Source: Leeia speluncae (GTDB lineage Bacteria > Pseudomonadota > Gammaproteobacteria > Burkholderiales > Leeiaceae). Taken from it: 64,000 bases of DNA. Positions 8,632-17,378 of this stretch are shown here, piece after piece (within the stretch, counting starts at the first letter, position 1; each line of letters opens with the position of its first letter). The notes beneath the pieces were generated by a model. That model searched no databases and was not told where the DNA came from. It was given only the letters and a program-made list of their open reading frames with translations. The position numbers and the translations under genes were made by a program. The DNA is taken from the NCBI RefSeq assembly GCF_020564625.1, contig NZ_JAJBZT010000006.1, positions 62,001 to 126,000 of the forward strand, given 5' to 3'.

Positions 8632-9615
8632 ATGGTGCAGGCAGATCGCTTTCAAATTCATTACTACTTAGCAAACGAATCACATTCGATGGATGCGTTC
8701 ATTCGCAACAAATGCGAAACCGAGCTACTTGCAATATTCCAAGAGGTCTGCACAATACTAGGGACTTCGATTCGAATTGAGAGCATTCCCCAAGAGCATG
8801 GTGGTTTGCGTGAGTACTGGAAGGTTTATGGGGAAAATTCTGTTCAAATTAATACTACCCTGACCCTGCTGGCCATCATTATTTCAGTTATAAGTACTGT
8901 TCTGAGTCGCATTCCTATCTCTGATCCAGAGAAGGAAGAAAGAGAGAAAATGATCCAAGAGTTAACAATCGAGGAGAAGCGTCTAACTATAGAAGAGCGG
9001 CGCATCAATCTCGAAAAACTCAAGAAGGAAATGAAAGACGGTCATCCAGCAATTGAAACTATTGAAAAAGCGGCTAAGTCGGTTGAGTCTAATCTAAAGA
9101 TTCAATCACGAAGATCAAACTTTTATCGACAGTTGAGTAACTACGACAAAGTCACTGCAGTCGGCTTCTCTGCCTTAGATTCGGCAAACAAAGAGGTTGT
9201 CCAGGAACATTGGGTTCCTCGCTCTGATTTCCACAATTACGTATTGGCAGATAACAGCTTTCCAACAGAAACTATCGATGGGGCTACTATTGAGATAGTT
9301 GCTCCAGTCCTAAAGGAAGGTAACTATAAATGGAAAGGCATTTATGAAGGTGAGTCAATCAGTTTTTCTATGACCGATGCAGAGTTTAAAAACGCTGTGC
9401 GTTTAGAGAATGTGGCTTTCCAGCACGGAAGCAGCATCAACTGCGTTCTTCAAATTCATCAGAAGCTAAATGAAGTTGGTGATGTTGAAATTACAGGCTA
9501 TTCCGTTGTCACTGTGCTAGATAAGACTGATGGAGGTAATACACATGAAATGCCACAAGGGAAGAAGCATCGAGCCTACAAAAAACTCATACAAAGCCAA
9601 CGCAGTCTCTTCTAG
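8632..9615 (+). CDS. Unknown membrane-anchored coiled-coil protein next to Septu-like pair
   Basis: 327 residues; not a family I recognise. Residues 1-70 form a soluble segment, 74-94 a strong membrane helix (LTLLAIIISVISTVLS), ~100-150 a highly charged coiled coil rich in EEKR/EERR repeats, and 160-320 a beta-rich C-terminal domain. No nuclease, NTPase or toxin motif is visible. The ATG has no good ribosome binding site. It lies 198 bp upstream of the ATPase/HNH pair on the same strand in the same AT-rich patch, so it may be a third component, or just an island neighbour. Confidence 0.6.
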   Translation: MVQADRFQIHYYLANESHSMDAFIRNKCETELLAIFQEVCTILGTSIRIESIPQEHGGLREYWKVYGENSVQINTTLTLLAIIISVISTVLSRIPISDPEKEEREKMIQELTIEEKRLTIEERRINLEKLKKEMKDGHPAIETIEKAAKSVESNLKIQSRRSNFYRQLSNYDKVTAVGFSALDSANKEVVQEHWVPRSDFHNYVLADNSFPTETIDGATIEIVAPVLKEGNYKWKGIYEGESISFSMTDAEFKNAVRLENVAFQHGSSINCVLQIHQKLNEVGDVEITGYSVVTVLDKTDGGNTHEMPQGKKHRAYKKLIQSQRSLF

Positions 9616-9813
9616 TTTGTACTAGGCGGTCTACAACTCTATCAAATAAACACCGATGTTAACCTTTGTCTGATATCTTCATTGCTAGTTTGCGCCGCTT
9701 TACGGGCTAGCGAAGCATGTACATTTGATCTTTTCTCATGGGTTTGGCAACACACCAAAACATTCAGCTAGTTAAATCCTCTTTAATTTTACATTTATCC
9801 TGATGGAAAAAGT

Positions 9814-11562
9814 ATGGTTACGGTAGTACTCAATTTGGGCGGACATGGTGAAACGGTGAAACCTTGTGTGTCGCTTCAGCCTACAAACACTCGCTGGAAT
9901 GACTTTGGCTACAACTATCATGCAAATGTCTATATCAATTTTGGCAACGGAAAAACGCCGCTTGAATTGCAAGCCCAAGTCATTCCTATCAAAAGTTATG
10001 ATGGAAAGGAAATTGTACTTTCTAATAATTTCGATCAATGGCTCAAAGCAGAACTAACAATATCAAGCAAGGGATGGATAAATGCGGAGACTGATCTTGT
10101 TAATGATGAGTACCCTAGGTTCATAACGCTATTGCAAGGGGAAACGGCATATCGCCAACTTGCGGAAATAGTGGATGACCAGCAACTTCGTGCTGAGATT
10201 CTAACGAAGATGAACGATTTAGTTTTTCTTCGACATAATAAGCATTTTGAACCTCTTACTGAATTGCTTATGCAGACCCTGCAATTTCAACTTGGCGTCA
10301 TGCGGACAGGATCTGCATTTCGAGGGATTCATCGTGGGCAACGATACCTCATGGGGGGCTTCAAGTCTCCCCAAAAAATGGATACACGTAGTTCCTTTAG
10401 CTTTCTATGTCCTCTTCGAGGTTTTCAAGGTAAGCCGCATTCACTCTCGGTTGATTTCATCGATAATAAGTTACTTTCAGACAGAATTCATTGTCTTGTT
10501 GGCCAAAATGGAACCGGAAAAAGTAGGTTGCTTCGCGAGTTTATCCTAGCGGTTGGAAATTCAGCCGCATCGGACGAGACGGTCCCGCCATTTATTGACA
10601 ACTTTGAATCAACCGCGCGAGATGATTTGTTTAAGTTTGACGGACAAGACTATTCGCGAGTCATAGCGATATCATCAGATGCAGAGAGTAATTTTCCCAC
10701 AGCTGTGCGGAGTGATTCACGATTTGAATACTATCTCATCAACCTACACAGATCTGAGATCCGGGAAGGTGGGACTAACATTTCCACTCGTCTCCTTGTT
10801 GACCTCATGCGTGCGTCTGACCTCATTGGGCAAAATAGCCGCTGGCAGATCTTCCAAAAGGCACTTTATGGTTACATTAATATTTCAGATATATATTTGC
10901 CTTTGCTAGATGATGTGAACCACGGACGAGCGATTACGTTGGATGGACTAAAGTGGGTGAGTGCCGCGACTCTCCTGTCAATCGGGGAGCAGTCCTCACT
11001 TGAACTATTTGGGATGCTCGACCTATCCCGAGAAGTGACTTTTATAAGCGAGGGTAAAGAAATAAGTCCTAGCTCCGGCGAACGAATGTATTTCAGATTT
11101 GCTTTAAATCTCTTAAGTTTTATCGATTCAGGATATGTCCTAGTCATCGATGAGCCAGAAACCCACTTGCACCCCAATTTGGTGTGTGACTTCATGAACT
11201 TGCTATACGACGTACTAACGCCCACAAACTCAATTGCTTTAATTGCAACACACTCAGCATACGTGATTCGTGAAGTACCCACCCACTGCGCACACGTATA
11301 TAGCATCGATGAAAACCGCATACCATCTGAAAAATTTGTATCTCTAAAAACACTGGGAGCAAGTGTTGAAAGCATCTCACAAGCAATATTCGCGGACTCA
11401 AATGTAAAAAAATTTCATCAGCGTCTTGTGCGCATTATGGGCTCTGAGGGAAAAACAATCGATGAGCTAATTCAGGTATATGCTGGATTAGTAAGCCCAG
11501 AAATGCTTTCTCAGGTAGCGAGCAAGCTATACAAGGATAAATCTGCAGCGGGTGCTGAATGA
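9814..11562 (+). CDS. ABC/SMC-like AAA ATPase, PtuA-like (Septu-type defence)
   Basis: 582 residues. A ~200-residue N-terminal region precedes a nucleotide-binding domain: Walker A VGQNGTGKS (residues ~229-237), ABC-type signature SSGERMYF (~420), Walker B VLVIDEPETHLHP (~443) and H-switch IATHSAY (~478). This is the AAA_21/OLD-like class used by Septu PtuA, retron and related defence ATPases. The stop overlaps the start of an HNH nuclease gene by 4 bp (ATGA), so the two are translationally coupled. Septu is the best-fitting known system; the long N-terminus is not typical and the subtype is uncertain. Confidence 0.8.
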   Translation: MVTVVLNLGGHGETVKPCVSLQPTNTRWNDFGYNYHANVYINFGNGKTPLELQAQVIPIKSYDGKEIVLSNNFDQWLKAELTISSKGWINAETDLVNDEYPRFITLLQGETAYRQLAEIVDDQQLRAEILTKMNDLVFLRHNKHFEPLTELLMQTLQFQLGVMRTGSAFRGIHRGQRYLMGGFKSPQKMDTRSSFSFLCPLRGFQGKPHSLSVDFIDNKLLSDRIHCLVGQNGTGKSRLLREFILAVGNSAASDETVPPFIDNFESTARDDLFKFDGQDYSRVIAISSDAESNFPTAVRSDSRFEYYLINLHRSEIREGGTNISTRLLVDLMRASDLIGQNSRWQIFQKALYGYINISDIYLPLLDDVNHGRAITLDGLKWVSAATLLSIGEQSSLELFGMLDLSREVTFISEGKEISPSSGERMYFRFALNLLSFIDSGYVLVIDEPETHLHPNLVCDFMNLLYDVLTPTNSIALIATHSAYVIREVPTHCAHVYSIDENRIPSEKFVSLKTLGASVESISQAIFADSNVKKFHQRLVRIMGSEGKTIDELIQVYAGLVSPEMLSQVASKLYKDKSAAGAE

Positions 11563-12383
11563 GTAATGTAATACCTATACGCGTTTCAAATAACCGTGTA
11601 TTAAAGCAGATAGAAACCCAGAAACCAGCAATGGCCACCACAGTACCATTGCTTCGAAATGCATATTTAAACTACCATGCTCATAAAGGGCATCCAGCTG
11701 CTCTTGTTCCTCTTACTTTAACTGAAGCAGAGCGTAATGCCCTTTATGATATTTACCAAGGTGAAACTCAAAAATATGAAGTGAAATGGATCGGCAAGTT
11801 TCGCAATGCCCCAAACCAGACGTACTGTCCGCTATGCGGATCGCCTAATCCCAGCCAATTAGAGCACTACCTCCCAAGAGCCCATTATCCAGAATTTACA
11901 CTGCTTAGTTGGAATCTTGTTCCAACTTGTGCAATTTGTAACCCAAAGAGAGGACACCATGCTCACGCTCCAATGGAAGAAATGACATTAGTACACCCGT
12001 ACTACGAGGAAATGCTTTTTACTCAGAATCTCTTTAGTGTGCTCATTGTTCCACCTTTTTCTGCTGTGAGCTTTGTTCCCGTAACTTGTCCTGGACCATT
12101 TTCACAAAAAATTATCAGGCGTCTTGAGCGTCAAATAGAGATTTGTTTTGATAAAGAAAAGCTCAATAGATGGCTTGCCAATAAACTTTGGAAGGAAATG
12201 CACGCGGAATTAAGCGGAATCGCAACACAGAAAGATGCAATGGCGAAAATCGTGAACAAACTCAAAATCTATCAAAAAACAACCGGCTCTAACTCTTGGG
12301 ACTCAATCTTTTTTCGCGGTCTCATTGCAGATGATAACGCGGTGCAATGGCTATGTAACACACCAAGTGATATCCTCTATTAG
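11559..12383 (+). CDS. HNH endonuclease, PtuB-like
   Basis: 274 residues. The zinc/HNH region (residues ~89-130) reads YCPLCGSPNPSQLEHYLP, then NLVPTCAICNPKRGHH, giving CxxC...H...CxxC with the N-P-K-R-G tail of HNH nucleases. The rest is helical. It overlaps the upstream ATPase by 4 bp. An SMC-like ATPase plus HNH nuclease in one overlapping unit is the layout of Septu (PtuA-PtuB), where the ATPase holds the nuclease until phage sensing. Function inferred from motifs and pairing. Confidence 0.82.
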   Translation: MSNVIPIRVSNNRVLKQIETQKPAMATTVPLLRNAYLNYHAHKGHPAALVPLTLTEAERNALYDIYQGETQKYEVKWIGKFRNAPNQTYCPLCGSPNPSQLEHYLPRAHYPEFTLLSWNLVPTCAICNPKRGHHAHAPMEEMTLVHPYYEEMLFTQNLFSVLIVPPFSAVSFVPVTCPGPFSQKIIRRLERQIEICFDKEKLNRWLANKLWKEMHAELSGIATQKDAMAKIVNKLKIYQKTTGSNSWDSIFFRGLIADDNAVQWLCNTPSDILY

Positions 12384-12540
12384 ACTCTGCGCTATACGGG
12401 GAGAAAGTGAACTCTCTTAAGATTGATTAAATTCCACTTGGACTGCTTCTAGCATGAAAGTTACTATCGTCATAACTAAGATATGAAGTTCTGCTAGGTT
12501 GAACAACAGCTACCATTACTTATTCGCATCCCCCAAAAAA

Positions 12541-12578
12541 GCGCTGAAAATCTCATTTACCCACAAGGCTTTCAGCGC
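12541..12578. terminator. Stem-loop left of the duplicated dehydrogenase fragment
   Basis: gcgctgaaa (12541-12549) pairs with tttcagcgc (12570-12578). It occupies the same place relative to the dehydrogenase 3' end as the terminator at 15608-15647, and so looks like a diverged copy of that terminator that came with the duplicated fragment. Confidence 0.55.
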
Positions 12579-12616
12579 ATTCTGAGAACACCTTCAGCAG
12601 ACGCCAATCTTGCTGG

Positions 12617-12845
12617 CATCTGCCAAACAACAATCAGCCCACTATCAAGCCTCTCTCACTCCATCCACCAACCGGCGCAAGCCGAGCGGGTAGCTGTGCT
12701 GGATTGCGTCTGGCAACAGGCTATCCGGGAAGTCCTGATAACAAACCGGGCGTAAGAAGCGCAAGATAGCTGCAGTGCCGACAGAGGTGGTGCGGGTGTC
12801 AGACGTAGCAGGGAAGGGGCCGCCTAGTACCATCGCATACCAATA
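12617..12845. repeat. Direct repeat, left copy (3' end of aldehyde dehydrogenase gene)
   Basis: Aligns without gaps at a constant offset of 3059 bp to 15676-15904. A hand count over 12641-12833 gives roughly 20 mismatches in 193 columns (about 90% identity), mostly silent. Together the copies bracket the phosphatase-arsD-arsA block in the same orientation. Confidence 0.85.
12645..12833 (-). pseudogene. C-terminal fragment of alpha-ketoglutarate semialdehyde dehydrogenase
   Basis: Encodes 62 residues that match the last 62 residues of the intact dehydrogenase at 15704-17275 with only about two substitutions (H to L near the start, N to Y near the end). Nothing upstream encodes the rest of the enzyme, so this is a remnant without catalytic residues. 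High protein identity with scattered silent changes suggests it came from a related genome rather than from recent local duplication. Confidence 0.88.
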
Positions 12846-12983
12846 CGTCGGTTGGTTTGGCTATCCCCAATCTTCCTAAGCTGACCAAGTAGATGAATGG
12901 ATGTCGCTTCTAAATTTATATTTCAATATTTCAACAACTCTTGTATAGTTGATTTGTAGATCGACAAAACAGTGAGACTAGCC

Positions 12984-13424
12984 ATGCAAAAACCTTATCA
13001 AGCATTGATTCCTGATCATATTTATTTTGGTGGGGCTGATGATATTCAGCAGATGGCGGATGAAGAGCAGATCGAGGTGGTTGTTGATTTACGCGCAGAA
13101 TCTACCGGTTGCGCAGCTAGTAATGATCATCTGGTCTGGCAGCAGATTCCCCTTGGCGATGGGGCAAGCGCGCTTCAGTCTGAATTGTTTCAAGAGGCAA
13201 TACAAACCGTGGTTGCTGCTTATCGTGATGGTAAGAAAGTCGCTTTTCATTGTGGGGGTGGCAAGGGGCGTACCGGTACGGTAGCGGTGGGTGTGCTGCT
13301 AGAGCTTGGTGTTTGCCAACAGCTAGATGAGGCCGAGTTAATGGCCAAGAGTATTCGCCCCCTCATTAGTCTTAAACCGGATCAGCGTAAAGCGCTGGAA
13401 CAACTTTACCCAACATCAAAGTAA
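12984..13424 (+). CDS. Protein-tyrosine/dual-specificity phosphatase family protein in ars block
   Basis: About 146 residues. The PTP P-loop is FHCGGGKGRTG (HCx5R: Cys nucleophile and Arg), and the upstream VVDLRAES has a plausible general-acid Asp region. ATG at 12984 is preferred over a GTG at 12972 because homologous folds start at this point, although neither has a strong Shine-Dalgarno. It lies 12 bp before arsD, in an apparent operon with arsD-arsA. Cys-based phosphatases are structurally akin to some arsenate reductases, but this one lacks the LMW-PTP ArsC pattern; its role here is unproven. Confidence 0.8.
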   Translation: MQKPYQALIPDHIYFGGADDIQQMADEEQIEVVVDLRAESTGCAASNDHLVWQQIPLGDGASALQSELFQEAIQTVVAAYRDGKKVAFHCGGGKGRTGTVAVGVLLELGVCQQLDEAELMAKSIRPLISLKPDQRKALEQLYPTSK

Positions 13425-13436
13425 AGAGAGAAAAAC

Positions 13437-13796
13437 ATGACAACTATTCAGACGTTTGACCCTGCGCTGTGCTGTAGTACTGGCGTGTGTGGTATAGATG
13501 TAGACCAGATGCTGGTGGCTTTTGCTGCGGATGTTGATTGGGCAAAACAAAATGGCGCGCAGATCGAGCGATTTAATTTGGCTCAGCAACCACTTGTATT
13601 TGCAGAAAATGCGACGGTGAAAGCCTTTTTAGAGCGCTCTGGCGCCGATGCATTGCCATTGATTTTAGTAGATGGTGAAGTTGCCCTTGCTGGCCGTTAC
13701 CCAACTCGTGGCGAATTAGCACGTTGGGCAGGCATTAATCTTGTGAACGAGTCAAAACCGCAAAGCAATTGCTGTGCGGGTAGTAGTTGCTGCTAA
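13437..13796 (+). CDS. arsD: ArsD arsenic metallochaperone
   Basis: 119 residues. Cys12-Cys13-Cys18 (LCCSTGVCG) match the residue numbers of the As(III)-binding triad of the classic plasmid ArsD, and the C-terminus carries vicinal pairs Cys112-113 and Cys118-119. ArsD carries trivalent arsenic or antimony to the ArsA ATPase and is a weak repressor. Located 14 bp upstream of arsA with a strong aaggag between them. Assignment is firm. Confidence 0.95.
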   Translation: MTTIQTFDPALCCSTGVCGIDVDQMLVAFAADVDWAKQNGAQIERFNLAQQPLVFAENATVKAFLERSGADALPLILVDGEVALAGRYPTRGELARWAGINLVNESKPQSNCCAGSSCC

Positions 13797-13810
13797 CTAA
13801 GGAGATTGCC

Positions 13811-15586
13811 ATGCGCTTTCTGGATTGCCCACCTCGCTATCTTTTCTTTACCGGCAAAGGTGGCGTCGGCAAAACGTCGATTGCCTGTGCAACGGCGGTC
13901 AAACTGGCTGCCGAGGGCAAGCGGGTGTTGCTGGTGAGTACAGACCCTGCTTCTAATGTGGGGCAGGTATTTGGCGAAAGCATTGGCAATCATATTAAGG
14001 CTATTGCGGCAGTGCCTAATCTGTTTGCGCTAGAGATTGATCCGCAAGCAGCGGCGCAAGTGTATCGGGATAGGATTGTTGGCCCGGTCAGAGGGGTATT
14101 GCCGGATGCAGTTGTCAAAGGGATTGAAGAGCAACTGTCTGGTGCCTGTACGACTGAAATCGCTGCCTTTGATGAGTTTACCGAACTACTGGTGGAATCT
14201 GCATTAACGGCAGATTACCAGCACATCATTTTCGATACGGCGCCCACTGGCCATACCATTCGTTTGCTGCAATTACCCGGTGCATGGAGTGGTTTCCTTG
14301 AGGAAGGCAAAGGAGATGCTTCTTGTTTAGGGCCATTGGCCGGGCTGGAAAAGCAAAGAGCACAGTACAAAGCGGCGGTTGCCGCCCTTGCCGACCCTGC
14401 GCGAACCCGAATGGTGCTGGTGGCGCGGGCGCAGCGGGCAACCCTACGCGAAGTGGCGCGCACGCATGACGAGCTTGCCTCCATTGGGTTATCAGAGCAA
14501 TTCCTGATTATTAATGGGGTGTTGCCAGAAGCGGAAGCCAAGCAAGATGTCCTCGCTAACGCCATCCACCAACGCGAGTTGGCCGCGCTAAATGAGATGC
14601 CAGATATACTGAAAGCACTGCCGTGTGATCAGATTCCATTAAAAGCATTTAATTTGGTAGGTTTGGATGCGCTTCATCAATTGCTACTGACGGATGTTCA
14701 CCCTAGTGAATCGGTGTTACAGGGGGAGGCGGTTGCAATCCACGCACCAAGTTTGGCGTCTCTGGTGGATGGGCTTGCGGCGGACGAGCATGGTTTGATC
14801 ATGCTGATGGGGAAGGGCGGCGTTGGAAAAACGACGATGGCGGCAGCCGTTGCCGTGGAGCTTGCCCAAAGAGGATTACCTGTTCATCTGACGACCTCTG
14901 ACCCTGCGGCGCATCTCACCGATACCCTTTCTGGATCATTGCCGAATTTGACGGTGAGCCGAATTGATCCGCATGCAGAAACAGAAAGATACAGACAACA
15001 TATCTTAAACACGAAGGGGGCAAAACTGGATGCGCAAGGTCGAGCCCTGCTGGAAGAAGATTTGCGCTCACCTTGCACAGAGGAAATCGCGGTTTTTCAG
15101 GCGTTTTCCAGAGTGATTCGTGAAGCGGGTAAAAAGTTTGTCGTGATGGATACCGCCCCAACCGGGCACACCTTGCTGCTACTGGATGCCACCGGCGCTT
15201 ATCATCGTGAAGTCAGCCGACAAATGGGTGGCACGGGCGTGCATTTCACGACGCCGATGATGCAATTGCAAGACCCAAAGCAAACCAAGGTGCTAATTGT
15301 TACATTGGCTGAAACAACACCCGTTTTAGAGGCGGCAAACCTTCAAGCTGACTTGCGACGTGCAGGGATTGAACCTTGGGCGTGGGTGGTAAATAACAGT
15401 GTTGCAGCCTCATATTCGCAATCTCCTTTGCTACGCCAAAGGGCATTGAATGAACAGAAAGAAATCGAATTGGTGGCGACGGTACATGCTAAGCAATATG
15501 CCGTGATTCCCTTATTGCACCAAGAACCTGTCGGGCTAGATCGTCTACAAGCCTTAGCGCGGCCACAGCCAGCCACTAGTGAATAG
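13811..15586 (+). CDS. arsA: ArsA arsenite-stimulated ATPase
   Basis: 591 residues with two tandem P-loop halves: FTGKGGVGKTS near residue 16 and LMGKGGVGKTT near 336. With ATG at 13811 (good aaggag upstream) the three metalloid-binding cysteines fall exactly at 113, 172 and 422, the numbering of the R773 enzyme; this decides the start over an upstream TTG. DTAPTGHT switch motifs follow each half. ArsA normally energises ArsB, but no arsB, acr3, arsC or arsR is in the window, so the pump must be elsewhere or this copy serves another membrane partner. Confidence 0.95.
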   Translation: MRFLDCPPRYLFFTGKGGVGKTSIACATAVKLAAEGKRVLLVSTDPASNVGQVFGESIGNHIKAIAAVPNLFALEIDPQAAAQVYRDRIVGPVRGVLPDAVVKGIEEQLSGACTTEIAAFDEFTELLVESALTADYQHIIFDTAPTGHTIRLLQLPGAWSGFLEEGKGDASCLGPLAGLEKQRAQYKAAVAALADPARTRMVLVARAQRATLREVARTHDELASIGLSEQFLIINGVLPEAEAKQDVLANAIHQRELAALNEMPDILKALPCDQIPLKAFNLVGLDALHQLLLTDVHPSESVLQGEAVAIHAPSLASLVDGLAADEHGLIMLMGKGGVGKTTMAAAVAVELAQRGLPVHLTTSDPAAHLTDTLSGSLPNLTVSRIDPHAETERYRQHILNTKGAKLDAQGRALLEEDLRSPCTEEIAVFQAFSRVIREAGKKFVVMDTAPTGHTLLLLDATGAYHREVSRQMGGTGVHFTTPMMQLQDPKQTKVLIVTLAETTPVLEAANLQADLRRAGIEPWAWVVNNSVAASYSQSPLLRQRALNEQKEIELVATVHAKQYAVIPLLHQEPVGLDRLQALARPQPATSE

Positions 15587-15607
15587 GCAATGCCATAAAA
15601 GACAAAA

Positions 15608-15647
15608 TGCGCTAAATGCTTCATGGATTGACGAAGCATTTAGCGCA
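15608..15647. terminator. Bidirectional terminator between arsA and dehydrogenase
   Basis: Perfect 15-bp stem: tgcgctaaatgcttc (15608-15622) with its complement at 15633-15647, followed by cctttttag on the plus strand. Serves the convergent arsA and aldehyde dehydrogenase genes. Confidence 0.85.
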
Positions 15648-15675
15648 CCTTTTTAGCAAACACCAACTACGTCAG

Positions 15676-15904
15676 CATCTGCCAATCGGTGATCAGCCCA
15701 CCATCAAGCCTCTCTTACCCCATCTACCAAGCGACGTAATCCAAGCGGGTTGCTGTGCTGGATAGCGTCTGGCAACAGGCTGTCCGGGAAGTCCTGATAA
15801 CAAACCGGGCGCAAGAAGCGCAAGATGGCTGCCGTGCCGACGGAGGTGGTGCGGGTGTCGGACGTAGCAGGGAAGGGGCCGCCGTGCACCATGGCATCGC
15901 ACAC
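15676..15904. repeat. Direct repeat, right copy (3' end of aldehyde dehydrogenase gene)
   Basis: Right-hand partner of 12617-12845, same orientation, ungapped. This copy is the native 3' end of the intact gene. The 3-kb spacing holds the phosphatase-arsD-arsA block and its terminator. Confidence 0.85.
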
Positions 15905-17275
15905 TTCTACGCCAGTTGGCCAACCGTTTACCAGCAAGCGGCCAGCTTTTCTTTCTAGCGTTGGCACTAATTGCTTTGCGGCCGGGATATCTGCTTCATC
16001 AATTTGCAGCGTGGCGGTCAGTTGGCCTTCTAGATGCTCTGCCACTTGGCGAATTTCCGCTTCGGTGTCGCACTGTACCACTAGCGAAGAAGAGCCAAAA
16101 ATTTCTGCTTGCAGTGCTTCATTCTTCAAAAACTCTGCGGCAGTGGTGGTAAATAGCTGTGCCTGGCACTGGTTAGGGCCGGTGGCGGTTTGGCCATTGG
16201 CGACTTTGCTGGCGTGAGATTCAATGGCTGATACGCCAGATTGGTAAGCAGCAAAAATGCCAGGGGTGAGCATGGTTTGCGCTTGGCTATTGGCAATGGT
16301 CTCAGTGGCGCTCGTCATAAAGCGGTCTAGGTCAGCACCCTTTAAGGCAATCACTAAGCCCGGGTTGGTACAAAATTGGCCAGAACCAAGGGTCAGAGAG
16401 CCAATAAAGCCTTTGCCCAATGCTTCTGCTCTGGCTTTTAGGGCGGCTGGGAATAAAAACACCGGGTTAATCGAGCTCATTTCCGCATAAACAGGGATGG
16501 GCTCTGGGCGGGCTTGTGCTGCACGTAATAGCGCCATGCCGCCACTGCGCGAGCCGGTAAAGCCGACGGCTTTAATTCTTGGGTTGTTTACTAGCGTAAT
16601 ACCTACTTCACGGCCAGAACCAAATAGTAGAGAGAACACACCGGCTGGCAAACCGGCTTTTTGAACAGCGCGGGCAATGGCGTTACCGACTAGCTCGCTG
16701 GTGCCTGGGTGGGCGCTATGTGCTTTTACCACCACTGGGCAGCCAGCTGCTAGGGCAGATGCCGTATCACCACCCGCCACAGAGAAAGCAAGCGGGAAGT
16801 TGCTGGCACCAAATACCGCCACAGGGCCAACCGCCACTTGGCGTTGGCGTAGGTCGGCTCTTGGCAATGGCTGGCGTTCTGGCAGGGCGTTATCTACACG
16901 CGGGTCTAGCCATTCGCCACTACGCACGGTACGGGCGAAGGTACGAAGTTGTCCGCAAGTACGGCCGCGTTCGCCTTGAATACGGGCGCGGGGTAATCCG
17001 CTTTCTTCCACTGCGCGGTCAATCAGCGCGTCGCCAATTGCTTCAATTTCATCCGCAATCGCGTCCAGAAATGCAGCGCGGGTTTCGATGCTGGTTTCGC
17101 GGTAGCTATCAAACGCTGCCCAAGCGGCTTCGCATGCGGCGTCTACGTGGGTGGCATTGCCGCCCGGGTAGTTTGGGGCGAGTTTTTCGTTGGTAGCAGG
17201 GTTAATGCCCTGAATCACTTCTCTGTCGCCCAGTGTGGCGGCGCCAGCAATCAACATGTTTCCGGTTAAGCTCAT
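15704..17275 (-). CDS. Alpha-ketoglutaric semialdehyde dehydrogenase
   Basis: 523 residues, aldehyde dehydrogenase fold of the NADP-type KGSADH group. The NAD-binding GFTGSRSGG, catalytic Glu in YAEMSSINP and nucleophile Cys in [10 protein letters not shown] are all present. Oxidises 2-oxoglutarate semialdehyde to 2-oxoglutarate, the last step of hydroxyproline and some sugar-acid pathways. It follows a hydroxyproline-type deaminase gene on the same strand, 103 bp away with a stem-loop between. Start has aagga eight bases upstream. A fragment copy of its 3' end lies at 12645-12833. Confidence 0.9.
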   Translation of the reverse strand: MSLTGNMLIAGAATLGDREVIQGINPATNEKLAPNYPGGNATHVDAACEAAWAAFDSYRETSIETRAAFLDAIADEIEAIGDALIDRAVEESGLPRARIQGERGRTCGQLRTFARTVRSGEWLDPRVDNALPERQPLPRADLRQRQVAVGPVAVFGASNFPLAFSVAGGDTASALAAGCPVVVKAHSAHPGTSELVGNAIARAVQKAGLPAGVFSLLFGSGREVGITLVNNPRIKAVGFTGSRSGGMALLRAAQARPEPIPVYAEMSSINPVFLFPAALKARAEALGKGFIGSLTLGSGQFCTNPGLVIALKGADLDRFMTSATETIANSQAQTMLTPGIFAAYQSGVSAIESHASKVANGQTATGPNQCQAQLFTTTAAEFLKNEALQAEIFGSSSLVVQCDTEAEIRQVAEHLEGQLTATLQIDEADIPAAKQLVPTLERKAGRLLVNGWPTGVEVCDAMVHGGPFPATSDTRTTSVGTAAILRFLRPVCYQDFPDSLLPDAIQHSNPLGLRRLVDGVREA

Positions 17276-17335
17276 TTTTTGTCCTTCTGGTAGCTAGAGA
17301 GACTCACAACCATTTGTGCGTGGGGAAAAGAAAAA

Positions 17336-17360
17336 AGGCGATGCACAGTGGGCATCGCCT
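17336..17360 (-). terminator. Intergenic stem-loop between deaminase and dehydrogenase
   Basis: aggcgatgc / gcatcgcct 9-bp stem with a seven-base loop. On the minus strand it is followed by a T-rich tract, so it may terminate or attenuate transcription between the two catabolic genes and set a lower dehydrogenase level. Confidence 0.75.
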
Positions 17361-17378
17361 ATTCTTTAGTGCGTTACC

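Noticed and set aside
14215-14565. Minus-strand frames within arsA
   Set aside because: Frames opposite a confirmed gene with fixed cysteine positions; Ala/Arg-rich composition typical of antisense shadows.
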